A stretch of DNA of 40,022 nt from an uncultured Veillonellaceae bacterium (GCA_900315615.1 OMZT01000036.1:1-40022); one strand, 5' to 3'; shown: positions 16,418 through 23,629, numbered from the stretch's first letter. Translations and numbers: made by a program. Notes: generated by a model from the letters alone, not told the origin.

Positions 16418-16500
16418 TGGGCGTTCTGAATGAGTTAGAAAGGGACTACAGCATACGGTAAAAATCAAGCATTTCCATCACATGTTATAACGACTATAAA

Positions 16501-16529
16501 ACTGCCGCATGTAACTTACGCGCGGCAGT
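16501..16529. terminator. Hairpin downstream of the small membrane gene
   Basis: ACTGCCGC (16501-16508) pairs with GCGGCAGT (16522-16529). On the plus strand the tail is poor in T, while on the minus strand TTTTAT follows, so it is a terminator candidate whose direction is unclear. Confidence 0.4.
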
Positions 16530-16594
16530 CCTACTTCTGTGCAACATATCTATGGTAAACCAACAATTATTTTGGCGATTTTCTAGATATTGTG

Positions 16595-16623
16595 TTGACA
16601 AATATTGCTTAATCTGATATTAT
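16595..16623 (+). promoter_or_regulatory. Promoter of tRNA-Ser
   Basis: Perfect TTGACA (16595-16600), a 17-base spacer and TATTAT (16618-16623). It sits about 60 bases before the mature tRNA 5' end. Confidence 0.75.
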
Positions 16624-16684
16624 AATATGCGTCGTCAGTTGATGTGATGTTGACGGATGGTATAGAATCAAATATCCATATAAC

Positions 16685-16775
16685 GGAGTGGTACTCAAGA
16701 GGCTGAAGAGGACGGTTTGCTAAATCGTTAGTGTGGGTAACCGCAGCGGAGGTTCGAATCCTCTCCACTCCGCCA
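16685..16775 (+). tRNA. tRNA-Ser (anticodon GCU)
   Basis: The 7-bp acceptor stem GGAGTGG pairs with CCACTCC, followed by discriminator G and an encoded CCA. The anticodon stem ACGGT/ATCGT encloses the loop TTGCTAA with anticodon GCT, reading AGC/AGU serine codons. The long variable arm (TAGTGTGGGTAACCGCAGC) is typical of type II serine tRNAs, and GGTTCGAATCC forms the T arm. A consensus promoter lies upstream and a terminator 13 bases downstream, so it is a single-tRNA unit. Confidence 0.97.
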
Positions 16776-16787
16776 TTTGAAAACATG

Positions 16788-16812
16788 GTCCTGCTATGCA
16801 GGACTTTTTTTT
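16788..16812 (+). terminator. Terminator of tRNA-Ser
   Basis: GTCCTGC (16788-16794) pairs with GCAGGAC (16798-16804) around a 3-base loop, followed by eight T. The dUTPase gene begins only 17 bases later, so it depends on readthrough or on a promoter I cannot identify. Confidence 0.9.
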
Positions 16813-16828
16813 ATAGCGAGGTGCAACG

Positions 16829-17284
16829 ATGAAGAAACGGGGATTTGAGATTGTCACCGGATATGAGGATAGAGGAATACATCTTCCCATGCGAAAAACT
16901 GCAAGGAGTGCAGGATATGACCTTGAGGCAGCAGAGGATTGTGTAATTGAGCCCGGAAAGGTGACGATGATTCCAACTGGCGTGAAGGCATATATGCAGG
17001 CTGATGAGTATCTGGGTTTGCATATAAGGTCGGGATTTTCTTTAAAAAATAAGCTTTCATTTATTAATAGTGAGGGCATTATAGACTCGGATTATTATAA
17101 TAATCCTGAGAATGAGGGACATATTTTTGCTGCTATAATGAACTATGGAGATAGCCCGGTCTATGTAAAAAAAGGGATGCGTATAGCGCAAGGTGTTTTT
17201 TATAAATATTTGCCTGCAGATGGTGATATACCAGGAGAAGGTGCAGTGAGGACTGGCGGATTTGGATCTACGGGAACTGTATAA
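16829..17284 (+). CDS. dut: dUTP diphosphatase (dUTPase)
   Basis: Trimeric-type dUTPase of 151 aa that hydrolyses dUTP to dUMP and PPi, keeping uracil out of DNA and supplying dTMP synthesis. All five motifs appear in order: I RSAGYDLEAAED, II IRSGFSLKN, III GIIDSDYYNN, IV GMRIAQGVF and V RTGGFGSTG. Motif III has YNN where many enzymes have RGE, a variation common in Firmicute dUTPases. The ATG is preceded by a GCGAGG site. It sits between the tRNA terminator and the Rrf2 gene. Confidence 0.93.
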   Translation: MKKRGFEIVTGYEDRGIHLPMRKTARSAGYDLEAAEDCVIEPGKVTMIPTGVKAYMQADEYLGLHIRSGFSLKNKLSFINSEGIIDSDYYNNPENEGHIFAAIMNYGDSPVYVKKGMRIAQGVFYKYLPADGDIPGEGAVRTGGFGSTGTV

Positions 17285-17301
17285 TGGACAAAAAATGTCT
17301 T

Positions 17302-17350
17302 TTGTGATATAGTTATCGAGAGAATTATAATCAATTTAGTCGGAATTATA
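17302..17350 (+). promoter_or_regulatory. Promoter and candidate operator of the Rrf2 gene
   Basis: TTGTGA (17302-17307), 18 bases, then TATAAT (17326-17331). The octamer GAATTATA occurs twice (17322-17329 and 17343-17350), exactly 21 bp or two helical turns apart, overlapping the -10 box and the likely start site. This would suit autoregulation by the downstream regulator, but it is only a pattern in AT-rich DNA. Confidence 0.45.
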
Positions 17351-17374
17351 TGCGCGTCGGAAAGGCGGTGCTGT

Positions 17375-17821
17375 ATGAAAATCTCTACGAAGGCGAAATA
17401 TGGGGTTACGGCGCTGTACGAACTGGCTCAGCACTTTGGGGCAGGCCCCGTCAGCCTGAATACGATTGCTGTGAGCCAGGATATATCTGAGCCATATCTT
17501 GAACAGCTTATGGGTAAGCTTAGGCGGGCTGGCTTCGTGAAAAGCGTACGCGGTGCACAGGGAGGATATATGCTGGCAAAGCCGCCATGTGATATATCGA
17601 TCGGCTCCATCATCACTGCACTAGAGGGACCAATTGCCTTTGTGGACTGCCTGAATCCCTCTGAGGATATGGTGTGTGGAAAGGCAGAGAGATGTGGCAC
17701 GAGGAGCGTCTGGACGAAAGTCACGGATGGGATAAATGACGTTCTCGACTCTATAAAGCTTGCCGATTTGTGCGGTGAGTCTGGGTGTGCTAATTGTAGA
17801 GTTATGGCCACAGAGAAATGA
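17375..17821 (+). CDS. Rrf2-family transcriptional regulator (IscR-like, three Cys)
   Basis: Dimeric winged-helix regulator of 148 aa. The N-terminal DNA-binding domain shows KAKYGVTALYELA, a recognition helix region ISEPYLEQLMGKLRRAGFVKSVRGAQGGY, and the Rrf2 wing. Three cysteines follow in the pattern DCLN, MVCGKAERCG, as in IscR-type regulators that bind a [2Fe-2S] or related cluster; two more cysteine pairs occur near the C-terminus (LCGESGCANC). No iscS/iscU genes lie beside it here, unlike many iscR operons, so its regulon is unknown. An AAAGGCGG site precedes the ATG. It has its own promoter and ends at a bidirectional terminator. Confidence 0.9.
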   Translation: MKISTKAKYGVTALYELAQHFGAGPVSLNTIAVSQDISEPYLEQLMGKLRRAGFVKSVRGAQGGYMLAKPPCDISIGSIITALEGPIAFVDCLNPSEDMVCGKAERCGTRSVWTKVTDGINDVLDSIKLADLCGESGCANCRVMATEK

Positions 17822-17846
17822 TATGTCAGTTTAAGATGCGAATAAA

Positions 17847-17878
17847 GCGCAACAGCATTTTGTGGCTGTTGCGCTTTT
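17847..17878. terminator. Terminator shared by the Rrf2 and metallopeptidase genes
   Basis: GCGCAACAGC (17847-17856) pairs perfectly with GCTGTTGCGC (17865-17874), followed by TTTT on the plus strand and by TTTATT on the minus strand. It lies between convergent genes. Confidence 0.85.
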
Positions 17879-17932
17879 GGTTTGGTGGATACTATCTGAC
17901 TGATATAAACGGTTCGGATTCCGTCAAGAACT

Positions 17933-19102
17933 TTATTTTTGTATTGCCTCCTCAAGCTTTGCAAGCGTGACAATCTCTTTGAGCTGAACGGCATCTGATT
18001 TTTTGTAGACAGAGCTGGCAGTCTGGGCTTTTTGAATCACGTCAGCGTCGGAGATATAGGATGTATGATTCTGTATCGGTGCATGAATATATTCGGCCAA
18101 AAGACGCTTAAGGACCTGCGTGTTTTCTTCGTAGGAGAAGGCGAGAGCGCGATATCCGTTCGGAAGCTTTGGCGATGAACAAATAATGACGCTTTTTCCA
18201 GGGTACTGGCATTTGGAGTTAAGCTTGGATACAGGTACGATATCCAGGTTACGTGGGAGGAAAACACCTTTTGCGATGCACTCTGCAATTTGTCCGCCGA
18301 GGTAATCCGTATAGCCGAGAAGACCATGAATAGGATATGCTGTCTTACCGTTCATATAGCTGATGCCATATGTTCCTGTCACAGATATTTGGATGCGATT
18401 TTTCGTAGCATTTTTGATGTCGTTGCAAACAGCCTTCCATGCATGGTAGTAGACGCGTGTAAGTGAATGCTTTTCTTTTTGGGATTTAAAGCGGTTATTG
18501 CCTAGGAGGTAATATCCCCAGCCGCCCTCTGGAAGTGGATTGATGAGCTTTACGCTTTCCCGGTCTGCACCCGTTTCTTCTAATCTGCTCTCATGCTTAC
18601 CGCGAAGAGCCACGAATAACCCCATGCGTAGGTTGGAACCATTCCTGAGGGAATGACCCATTTCATGGGCAATCGTTTGTGTCACTTGTGAAGTTCCTTT
18701 TAGACTTCCGAATTTCCAGTTTGTATCGCTTATAAGGATATATCCTGCACCTTCTGAGTAAGACCAGCCATCAGATTTACGAAGCCGAAGCGGATGAATC
18801 TTAGTCTCATGGTCATGGCGGCTGGTGAATGGTTTATCGACGATCTCGATATTGTTGGCATCGGCCAGGCGCTTTTGGATGGCGAATAATTTGTTATAAA
18901 GAGCCTTCTGGCTGCTGGAAAGCGTAGCTGTATCATATGCTCCATCCTTTTTCATCTGCTTCTGTGCCAGACGCTCTTGTCTTGCGGGGGACATTGGTGC
19001 TTCGTATGACGCCTCTGCTATAGGTGGATTTATTGTTGTTTGTACTATTCCAAGCGATAGGAGAGTGCCTAATGCCAATGTGATAATTTTTTTTTGATTC
19101 AT
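17933..19102 (-). CDS. Exported HExxH metallopeptidase-like protein
   Basis: 389-aa protein with a clear Sec signal peptide: MNQKK, a hydrophobic core (about 6-25) and a likely AEA cleavage site near residue 32. The motif IAHEMGHSLRN (about 145-155) is the HExxH zinc site. A downstream LEETGADRESVKLI segment could give the third, glutamate ligand as in gluzincins such as M48, though the overall protein does not otherwise look like HtpX or Oma1. The C-terminal half (about 240-389) has no recognised domain and contains C and FSYEENTQVLKRLLAEY stretches. It likely acts in the envelope or outside the cell. Monocistronic; its start follows an AAGGAGCTAGGCA Shine-Dalgarno site. Substrate unknown; protease activity is inferred from the motif. 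Confidence 0.75.
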   Translation of the reverse strand: MNQKKIITLALGTLLSLGIVQTTINPPIAEASYEAPMSPARQERLAQKQMKKDGAYDTATLSSSQKALYNKLFAIQKRLADANNIEIVDKPFTSRHDHETKIHPLRLRKSDGWSYSEGAGYILISDTNWKFGSLKGTSQVTQTIAHEMGHSLRNGSNLRMGLFVALRGKHESRLEETGADRESVKLINPLPEGGWGYYLLGNNRFKSQKEKHSLTRVYYHAWKAVCNDIKNATKNRIQISVTGTYGISYMNGKTAYPIHGLLGYTDYLGGQIAECIAKGVFLPRNLDIVPVSKLNSKCQYPGKSVIICSSPKLPNGYRALAFSYEENTQVLKRLLAEYIHAPIQNHTSYISDADVIQKAQTASSVYKKSDAVQLKEIVTLAKLEEAIQK

Positions 19103-19532
19103 TGCCTAGCTCCTTCATGATGGTTTTGATGATGAGACAGCATAGATTCATCAATATGGAATGTATGCTGAAACCTAAATACGACCTTATCTCATTCTAC
19201 GCGCATATATAGGAATCCTGTCAGGTTGGTAGTCTTTTATATGTATACTTGAGGATGAATCCTGGGGGGTTACCGCTTACGATTGATGACCTATCTATCT
19301 TCATGCCTTCGGTCAAATGGGGACTCACCGCCATGACTGAACTGCCAATCCGCCGCATCGTGGAACCGTAGGTCACAGAGCGTACCATTATAGGCAGGAA
19401 TATCAGACTCAAGAATGGAATACCCATATCGAAATAGTTGAAATCAGACGAAGGAGCGAGGCTCTTTAGCTCAGGAAGGCATATATGTATGACCTACGCT
19501 ATCATATGGACGTTGTAGGATAGGTGTTGGAA
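19103..19532. other. 430-bp region with an unrecognised minus-strand gene remnant
   Basis: On the minus strand a frame without an obvious start stays open from about 19495 to a stop near 19221, encoding roughly 90 residues (VIHICLPELKS onward, then NYFDMGIPFLSLIF, ending ILKYTYKRLPT). It reads like a real protein C-terminus, with one hydrophobic segment, but I do not recognise the family and it has no ribosome-binding site, so it may be a decayed gene. Nothing else is visible besides the metallopeptidase upstream region and the methyltransferase Shine-Dalgarno site. Confidence 0.35.
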
Positions 19533-20288
19533 ATGAATCAGGATTGGGATGCCAATGGATATGTGAAGAGTTTCGGTTTTGTGCCACAGTATGGGCAGGA
19601 TGTGATGAGACTACTTGACTATGAGCGCATCAGGACGCTGCTGGACTTAGGGTGTGGCAATGGTGCTTTGACGGCAAGGCTCTTAGAGCAGGGTATTAGG
19701 GTCATTGGGATGGATTCCTCGGCCTCCATGCTTGCTCAGGCACGGCAGATCCATCCCACCATCCATTTTTTGCAGGCGGATGCAACGTCGTTTGCGTTGT
19801 CAGAACCAGTGGATGCGGTCTTTTCCAATGCGGTGCTGCACTGGATAGATGAGGCAAGGCAGCCCGCGGCCTTGCAATGCATTTATCGTGCGTTGGTTCC
19901 AGGTGGACAGTTTGTCTTTGAAATGGGCGGCTCTGGCTGTAACCAGCTCATCCACGGCGCGCTGGCCGCAGCCTTTAGCAAGCGGGGACGTACCTATCAG
20001 AGGCCACAGTATTTCCCTACTATAGGTCAGTACACGCCGCTTTTGGGGCAGGCTGGGTTCAAGGTAGTATATGCGACACTTTTCGACCGCCCCACGCCGC
20101 TGCAAGGGGAGCACGGCCTTAAGTACTGGATATGTATGTTCGTCAAATCAGCCTTTGTGGGCATCACTGCAGACGAAAGGGATGCCATTATAGATGAGGT
20201 AGCGTCAAAGCTAAGACCGAGGATGTATCAGCATGGCACCTGGGTGGCAGATTACGTAAGGCTGCGTGCTAAAGCTGTCAAAGAATAG
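19533..20288 (+). CDS. Class I SAM-dependent methyltransferase
   Basis: 251-aa Rossmann-fold methyltransferase of the Methyltransf_11/25 type. Motif I is LLDLGCGNGALTARLL, followed by the acidic residue of strand 2 in VIGMDSSASML, motif II QADATSF, the post-motif VFSNAVLHWIDE, and GGQFVFEMGG. NAVLHWI resembles trans-aconitate methyltransferase-like enzymes, but the substrate cannot be assigned. Three in-frame starts are possible (GTG 19524, TTG 19527, ATG 19533); AGGTG at 19522-19526 is well spaced only for the ATG. It stands alone between a poorly coding region and a GC-rich segment, and its own GC content is higher than that of the housekeeping genes around, suggesting accessory origin. Confidence 0.85.
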   Translation: MNQDWDANGYVKSFGFVPQYGQDVMRLLDYERIRTLLDLGCGNGALTARLLEQGIRVIGMDSSASMLAQARQIHPTIHFLQADATSFALSEPVDAVFSNAVLHWIDEARQPAALQCIYRALVPGGQFVFEMGGSGCNQLIHGALAAAFSKRGRTYQRPQYFPTIGQYTPLLGQAGFKVVYATLFDRPTPLQGEHGLKYWICMFVKSAFVGITADERDAIIDEVASKLRPRMYQHGTWVADYVRLRAKAVKE

Positions 20289-20389
20289 TCTTTGGCGGCT
20301 AGCTTAGGGCTAGAGAGACGCGCTTCGCCAATGGTGGTGGGGCATCTGGGAGTGTAAGGTAAGTGTGATTATTGTTACGGACAAATTTC

Positions 20390-20432
20390 TCGTAGCATAG
20401 TAACATAGCCTATGATGTATTACATGCTACGA
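20390..20432. repeat. Long interrupted inverted repeat upstream of the 20444 gene
   Basis: TCGTAGCAT (20390-20398) is exactly repeated in inverse orientation as ATGCTACGA (20424-20432), and the 25-base centre is itself partly symmetrical (ACATAG / CTATG). It ends 11 bases before the ATG and covers the place where promoter and leader should be, so it could be an operator or an mRNA hairpin masking the ribosome-binding site. Confidence 0.6.
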
Positions 20433-20443
20433 AGGTATAGATA

Positions 20444-21043
20444 ATGAGCACGTTTTTAGCACCGATTCACTCTTGGATGTTTGGTAAGATTCAGGCTCAG
20501 GATGAGCTGACGTCGGAGCTCGCAGCGCTGGCTGTGCAAAAAGGCTGGCTGACGCAGGCGGAGGCCGCAGCGTTTCAGTACGAGGAGACCCGGTCGTTGC
20601 CGGAGGTTGTGGGCGGGGATATCCACGGTGGTTTGTCCGCACTCATCGAGGAGGCGGAGAGACGTTATGCGGAGCTGGCAGATCGTCTGCTGGGTGGTCA
20701 CGACGAGCGCCTGGACGATTTAAAAACGGCCGCCTATGCCTTCGGACAAAAGCACGCGGCGATGCCCGATAGCGAGCCACAGGCGTGCTATCAGGCTATA
20801 CTGGATGTGCTGCTCGACGGTATGCCGTGCGATGGCGTGAATATCGTCACCGATTCGTCGCCTGAGCATTTCAGCTGGGAGCGCCGTATTGACGTGCACG
20901 GCGAGCGCTGGGGTGCGCTGGACCGCTCTGTCGCGGAGTACAATGCACTGCGTCGCCAGGTAATGGCGGGTATCCTCGCCAATACGCGCTATGCCGTGGC
21001 TACGAGCGATGACCGGCATTATACACTCGTGGCGCAGGGCTGA
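20444..21043 (+). CDS. Conserved-looking protein of unknown function
   Basis: 199 aa, soluble, no signal peptide. I do not recognise a named family. The N-terminus (FLAPIHSWMFGKIQAQDEL) is compact and probably conserved; residues about 60-100 form a charged amphipathic helix (EEAERRYAELADRLLGG); there are two cysteines and several histidines. GC content is clearly higher than in the housekeeping genes, with third codon positions mostly G or C. GAAGG lies just before the ATG within the right arm of the inverted repeat. The next gene, 172 bp on, is a PepSY-type membrane protein, which hints at metal or redox biology, but that is only context. Confidence 0.7.
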   Translation: MSTFLAPIHSWMFGKIQAQDELTSELAALAVQKGWLTQAEAAAFQYEETRSLPEVVGGDIHGGLSALIEEAERRYAELADRLLGGHDERLDDLKTAAYAFGQKHAAMPDSEPQACYQAILDVLLDGMPCDGVNIVTDSSPEHFSWERRIDVHGERWGALDRSVAEYNALRRQVMAGILANTRYAVATSDDRHYTLVAQG

Positions 21044-21215
21044 TTGATGCGGTGGTCACTCCCAGTAGAAGTACGAGTTTTCATTTTGACGCACTTTTAT
21101 CATGAGGGATGCCGCGGTACAAGTTGGCTGCGTTGCAAATCATCACCTGCAAAGAGTAGCAAACGGCTCTTTTGGGGTATACTAAAAGACAACCGCTGTA
21201 GCGGACAGAAAGTGA

Positions 21216-22124
21216 GTGATTATCATCTCTACCAGTAAATATAAGTCCTGGCGCGAGTTGCATCAGCTCGTGAGTATTTTCTGCTGGTTATTCTTCCTTA
21301 TCTTGAGTTTTAGCGGTCTCGTGCTGACGTTCCGTCCTGAGCTATCGGCCATGGCGCAGACGCATCCGATAGCTCGGATGCTCATGTACGTCATGCATAT
21401 CCTGCACACGCATTTGGCACTCGGCAGCAACGCGAGTGTAGGTGGCTATTTCCTTGCAGGTATGTTTTCACTTGCTTGCGTAGTCATGCTCGTCTCGGGA
21501 CTGGTCATCTACCGTCCACATGCGCTCTCCTGCCGTGCCATGCGGGAACAGGCACGGCGCACGGGGCGACTCAGCTACCGCTACTTGGTGACGTTCCTGC
21601 ATCAGGAGCTATCGGCTATGACGGCAGTCTGGGGCATTTTGCTTTGTTTCTCGGGCGCCTGGATTGCGGCTTTTTTCATACTCATCATGTCTGGGAGCGT
21701 CAGCCCGCAGATTATGGCGACGGGCGGTGCGTTTGGCACGGGCGGTATGGTGCTGCAAGTCGATACAGATGCAGGTTTACTCATGCGGCTCACGCAGTTT
21801 ATGCTAGCCATCCACCTGCATAATCATGAACTTTTTATCCTGCGCGTGCTCTGGGCTGTCTGGATGCTGCTGTTCCTTGTGGCGGCTATGCTGGGCATGG
21901 CGTTGCTGGCGAAAAAACGATGGGGCAGCACGCATACGGCTGTGACGGATGTGTCCATGCGCGATGACAGTTGGTCGGTCTGGTTCATGCCTGTGGCCTG
22001 GGGTGTGCTAACGTTGCTTGGATTCGTTCTACCACTTTTCGGCTATGTGGGCAGTATGCTCGCTGTCCTTTGCTTGCTACTGCCGTTCGGTTTGCTGGGT
22101 TATGAGCTTTGCCGTTGGCACTAG
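21216..22124 (+). CDS. PepSY-associated transmembrane protein (YcnJ/ferric-reductase-like)
   Basis: 302-aa membrane protein with about six to seven hydrophobic segments. The order is typical of PepSY-associated TM proteins near siderophore or iron-reduction genes: a first helix after a KSWRELHQL amphipathic start ending in SGLVLTFRPEL, a helix pair around HILHTHLALG and SGLVIYRP, a LHQELSAMTAVWGILLCFSGAWI segment, and a fourth around IHLHNHELFILR. Histidines in HILHTH, FLHQE and IHLHNHE could ligate heme. The large extracytoplasmic PepSY loop seems reduced compared with 350-500-aa relatives. The GTG start has only a weak upstream AG-rich site, so the start is uncertain. High GC content is shared with the preceding gene. 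Confidence 0.65.
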   Translation: MIIISTSKYKSWRELHQLVSIFCWLFFLILSFSGLVLTFRPELSAMAQTHPIARMLMYVMHILHTHLALGSNASVGGYFLAGMFSLACVVMLVSGLVIYRPHALSCRAMREQARRTGRLSYRYLVTFLHQELSAMTAVWGILLCFSGAWIAAFFILIMSGSVSPQIMATGGAFGTGGMVLQVDTDAGLLMRLTQFMLAIHLHNHELFILRVLWAVWMLLFLVAAMLGMALLAKKRWGSTHTAVTDVSMRDDSWSVWFMPVAWGVLTLLGFVLPLFGYVGSMLAVLCLLLPFGLLGYELCRWH

Positions 22125-22157
22125 CACGCAATAAAAAGGAAGGTGGGGCTAACATCT

Positions 22158-22411
22158 GTTTGGCATTATGGTCGATACGCTGGTGACTATCGTCGGCGTT
22201 AGTATCGGACTGGGCATATCCGAACGGATCAATAACGCCATCATGGAAGTACTTGCCTGAGCTTACCACGGGGATTTATGGGATCACTGCTTGTCCTCGT
22301 TACTGGCCTGAAGATGCTGCACATCATAGAGCTTAACGTCATCACTTACATGCTTGCACTGTTCGTTGTGCTTGGCCTGCTTTGGTGCATTCATTTAGTA
22401 GGCCGAATATA
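22158..22411 (+). pseudogene. Remnant of a DUF554-family membrane protein gene
   Basis: Two pieces in different frames look like the ends of a DUF554 (YdfK/YqgA-like) protein. The first (FGIMVDTLVTIVGVSIGLG, then SERINNAIMEVLA, stop at 22258) resembles the N-terminus; the second (from about 22277: SLLVLVTGLKMLHIIELNVI, stop at 22411) resembles the C-terminus. The middle, roughly 150 residues, is missing. A good Shine-Dalgarno site (AAGGAAGGTGGGG) precedes CTG at about 22158, where an ATG would be expected. A terminator follows, as after an intact gene. Confidence 0.5.
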
Positions 22412-22431
22412 ACCTATGATATTGTGAACCT

Positions 22432-22466
22432 AAAAAAGCGGAGAAGGGATACTTCCTCCGCTTTTT
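22432..22466 (+). terminator. Terminator after the DUF554 remnant
   Basis: GCGGAG then AAG pairs with CTT then CTCCGC around GGATA (one bulged C), preceded by an A run and followed by five T, so it can act in both directions. Confidence 0.85.
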
Positions 22467-22554
22467 CTGCTTTAAAAACTCAATTTTATCTAGCGAGTAA
22501 TATTTGCTAAAAAAGTAAAAATTTGTACCCCCCCAGGAGGCTTAATATTTTTTC

Positions 22555-22604
22555 AGAGTCTCTAAGCCCAGGTATTTCAAGGGTTTAGGGACTCTATTTT
22601 TTTT
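22555..22604 (+). terminator. Terminator in the transposase leader
   Basis: AGAGTC-T-CTAAGCCC (from 22555) pairs with GGG-T-TTAG-G-GACTCT (to 22595), followed by A and eight T. It stands upstream of the truncated transposase and would block transcription entering it. Confidence 0.8.
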
Positions 22605-22738
22605 GTGTGCCCCACACGGATTCCATGTGTGGTGCACACAAAATGGCAAATTTTTAAAATTTTTGCCGCTAACCCCTTGACAAATCCCCCAAAATCGAGG
22701 CGCTACACGCCTTCTGAGAAGTGAAATGTTTTTTCACC
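22605..22738 (+). repeat. Cluster of hairpins upstream of the truncated transposase
   Basis: Three hairpins follow the terminator: GTGTGC-C-CCACAC (22605-22617) with GTGTGG-T-GCACAC (22627-22639); AGGCG (22698-22702) with CGCCT (22708-22712); and GTGAAA with TTTCAC near 22720-22738, next to the ribosome-binding site. Such leaders often shield transposase genes from readthrough translation. I could not define terminal inverted repeats. Confidence 0.6.
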
Positions 22739-22758
22739 GCTCAAAAGGAGGAATTGCC

Positions 22759-23262
22759 ATGTACCCCGAGTCTTTCTGTCAGGCTGCTTATGTAAATTCC
22801 CTGCGGGAATTTATCTCGCACCGCCATACCAACAAAAAGCTCTTGAAATTTATCCGCGCCATCATGTCCATCGACCTGGCTCCCGTGGATCATCTCCTCG
22901 CGGAAACCTATTCGAAGTTCGGTCCCAGACCTTATGCACCGTTCAGCCGGCTCATCGCCTGCCTTTTGGCCGTCTTTCTCAAGGTCCCGTCCATCACGGA
23001 CTGGGTAGAACGCCTCCGCAACAATGTGCTTTACGCACGGATCTGCGGCTGGCGCGACTGCCGCAGTGTCCCTGCCATCATGCACGATATTTCGCGTGCG
23101 GCGGTGGCGGCCGTACATGCGACTGATGCGGCAACGCAGGCGCACATCCTGCCGCCCGCAGCCGAGACGGGGCAGCTGCTCCAGGCATGTGGCTATATAG
23201 ATGTGACTGCCTATGAGGATGATAGCTGTTATTTCGTGTCCGGCGGTCGCAGCAATACGTGA
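22759..23262 (+). pseudogene. Truncated transposase (DUF772-type N-terminal domain only)
   Basis: The first 115 or so residues match the N-terminal domain of IS1182/IS5-like DDE transposases: IDLAPVDHLLAETYSKFGPRPY, LLAVFLKVPSITDWVERLRNN and CGW. The catalytic DDE core is missing; the frame ends after 167 codons in a GC-rich, alanine-rich tail (AAVAAVHATDAATQ and after) that may be foreign sequence joined by deletion. AAAAGGAGG precedes the ATG. Full-length relatives are about 450-550 aa, so this copy cannot transpose on its own. Confidence 0.7.
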
Positions 23263-23282
23263 GCATCCAGATATAAATAGAG

Positions 23283-23326
23283 AACGCTGATGAAGCTGCG
23301 GCTTTTGTTAGCGTTTTCTTGATTTT
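23283..23326 (+). terminator. Possible terminator after the transposase remnant
   Basis: AACGCT (23283-23288) pairs with AGCGTT (23310-23315), with an inner GAAGC/GCTTT helix, followed by TTCTTGATTTTT. Moderate stem with internal loops. Confidence 0.45.
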
Positions 23327-23435
23327 TGGCAGATAGTATTAAAAATAAAGGTTCAATTACAAAATGATATATTTCATATTGGGTAGACAGATGAAATAAC
23401 AAAATCTGTGATGATTTGAACTTAGAAAGTGACTA

Positions 23436-23464
23436 TTGACCTTTTATACAGATGATGATAATAT
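23436..23464 (+). promoter_or_regulatory. Promoter of the riboflavin operon
   Basis: TTGACC (23436-23441), 17 bases, TAATAT (23459-23464). The start site would lie near 23471, about 16 bases before the FMN riboswitch. Confidence 0.7.
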
Positions 23465-23486
23465 ATTCATAAAATGATATATGACA

Positions 23487-23600
23487 GTCTTTGAGGCGGG
23501 GTGAATTTCCCCACCGGCGGTATAGCCCGCGAGCTGTGACGTTCACAGCATGATCTGGTGTGATTCCAGGGCCGACAGTATAGTCTGGATGAGAAAAGAA
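23487..23600 (+). promoter_or_regulatory. FMN riboswitch (RFN element)
   Basis: The conserved RFN core is plain: CTTTGAGGCGGGGTGAA, TCCCCACCGGCGGT, AGCCCGCGAGC, a variable hairpin CTGTGACGTTCACAG, then GGTGTGATTCCAGGGCCGAC and GTCTGGATGAGAAAAGA. It binds FMN and, with the terminator downstream, is expected to stop transcription of the rib operon when FMN is plentiful. Position directly upstream of ribD agrees. Confidence 0.97.
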
Positions 23601-23629
23601 CTGTTGACATCCGGTTAACCGGCGCTTCA

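Noticed and set aside
16750-16775. tRNA-Ser 3' end as an integration site for a genomic island
   Set aside because: I see no second copy of the tRNA 3' end and no integrase gene nearby; the IS lies on the other side and uses another mechanism.
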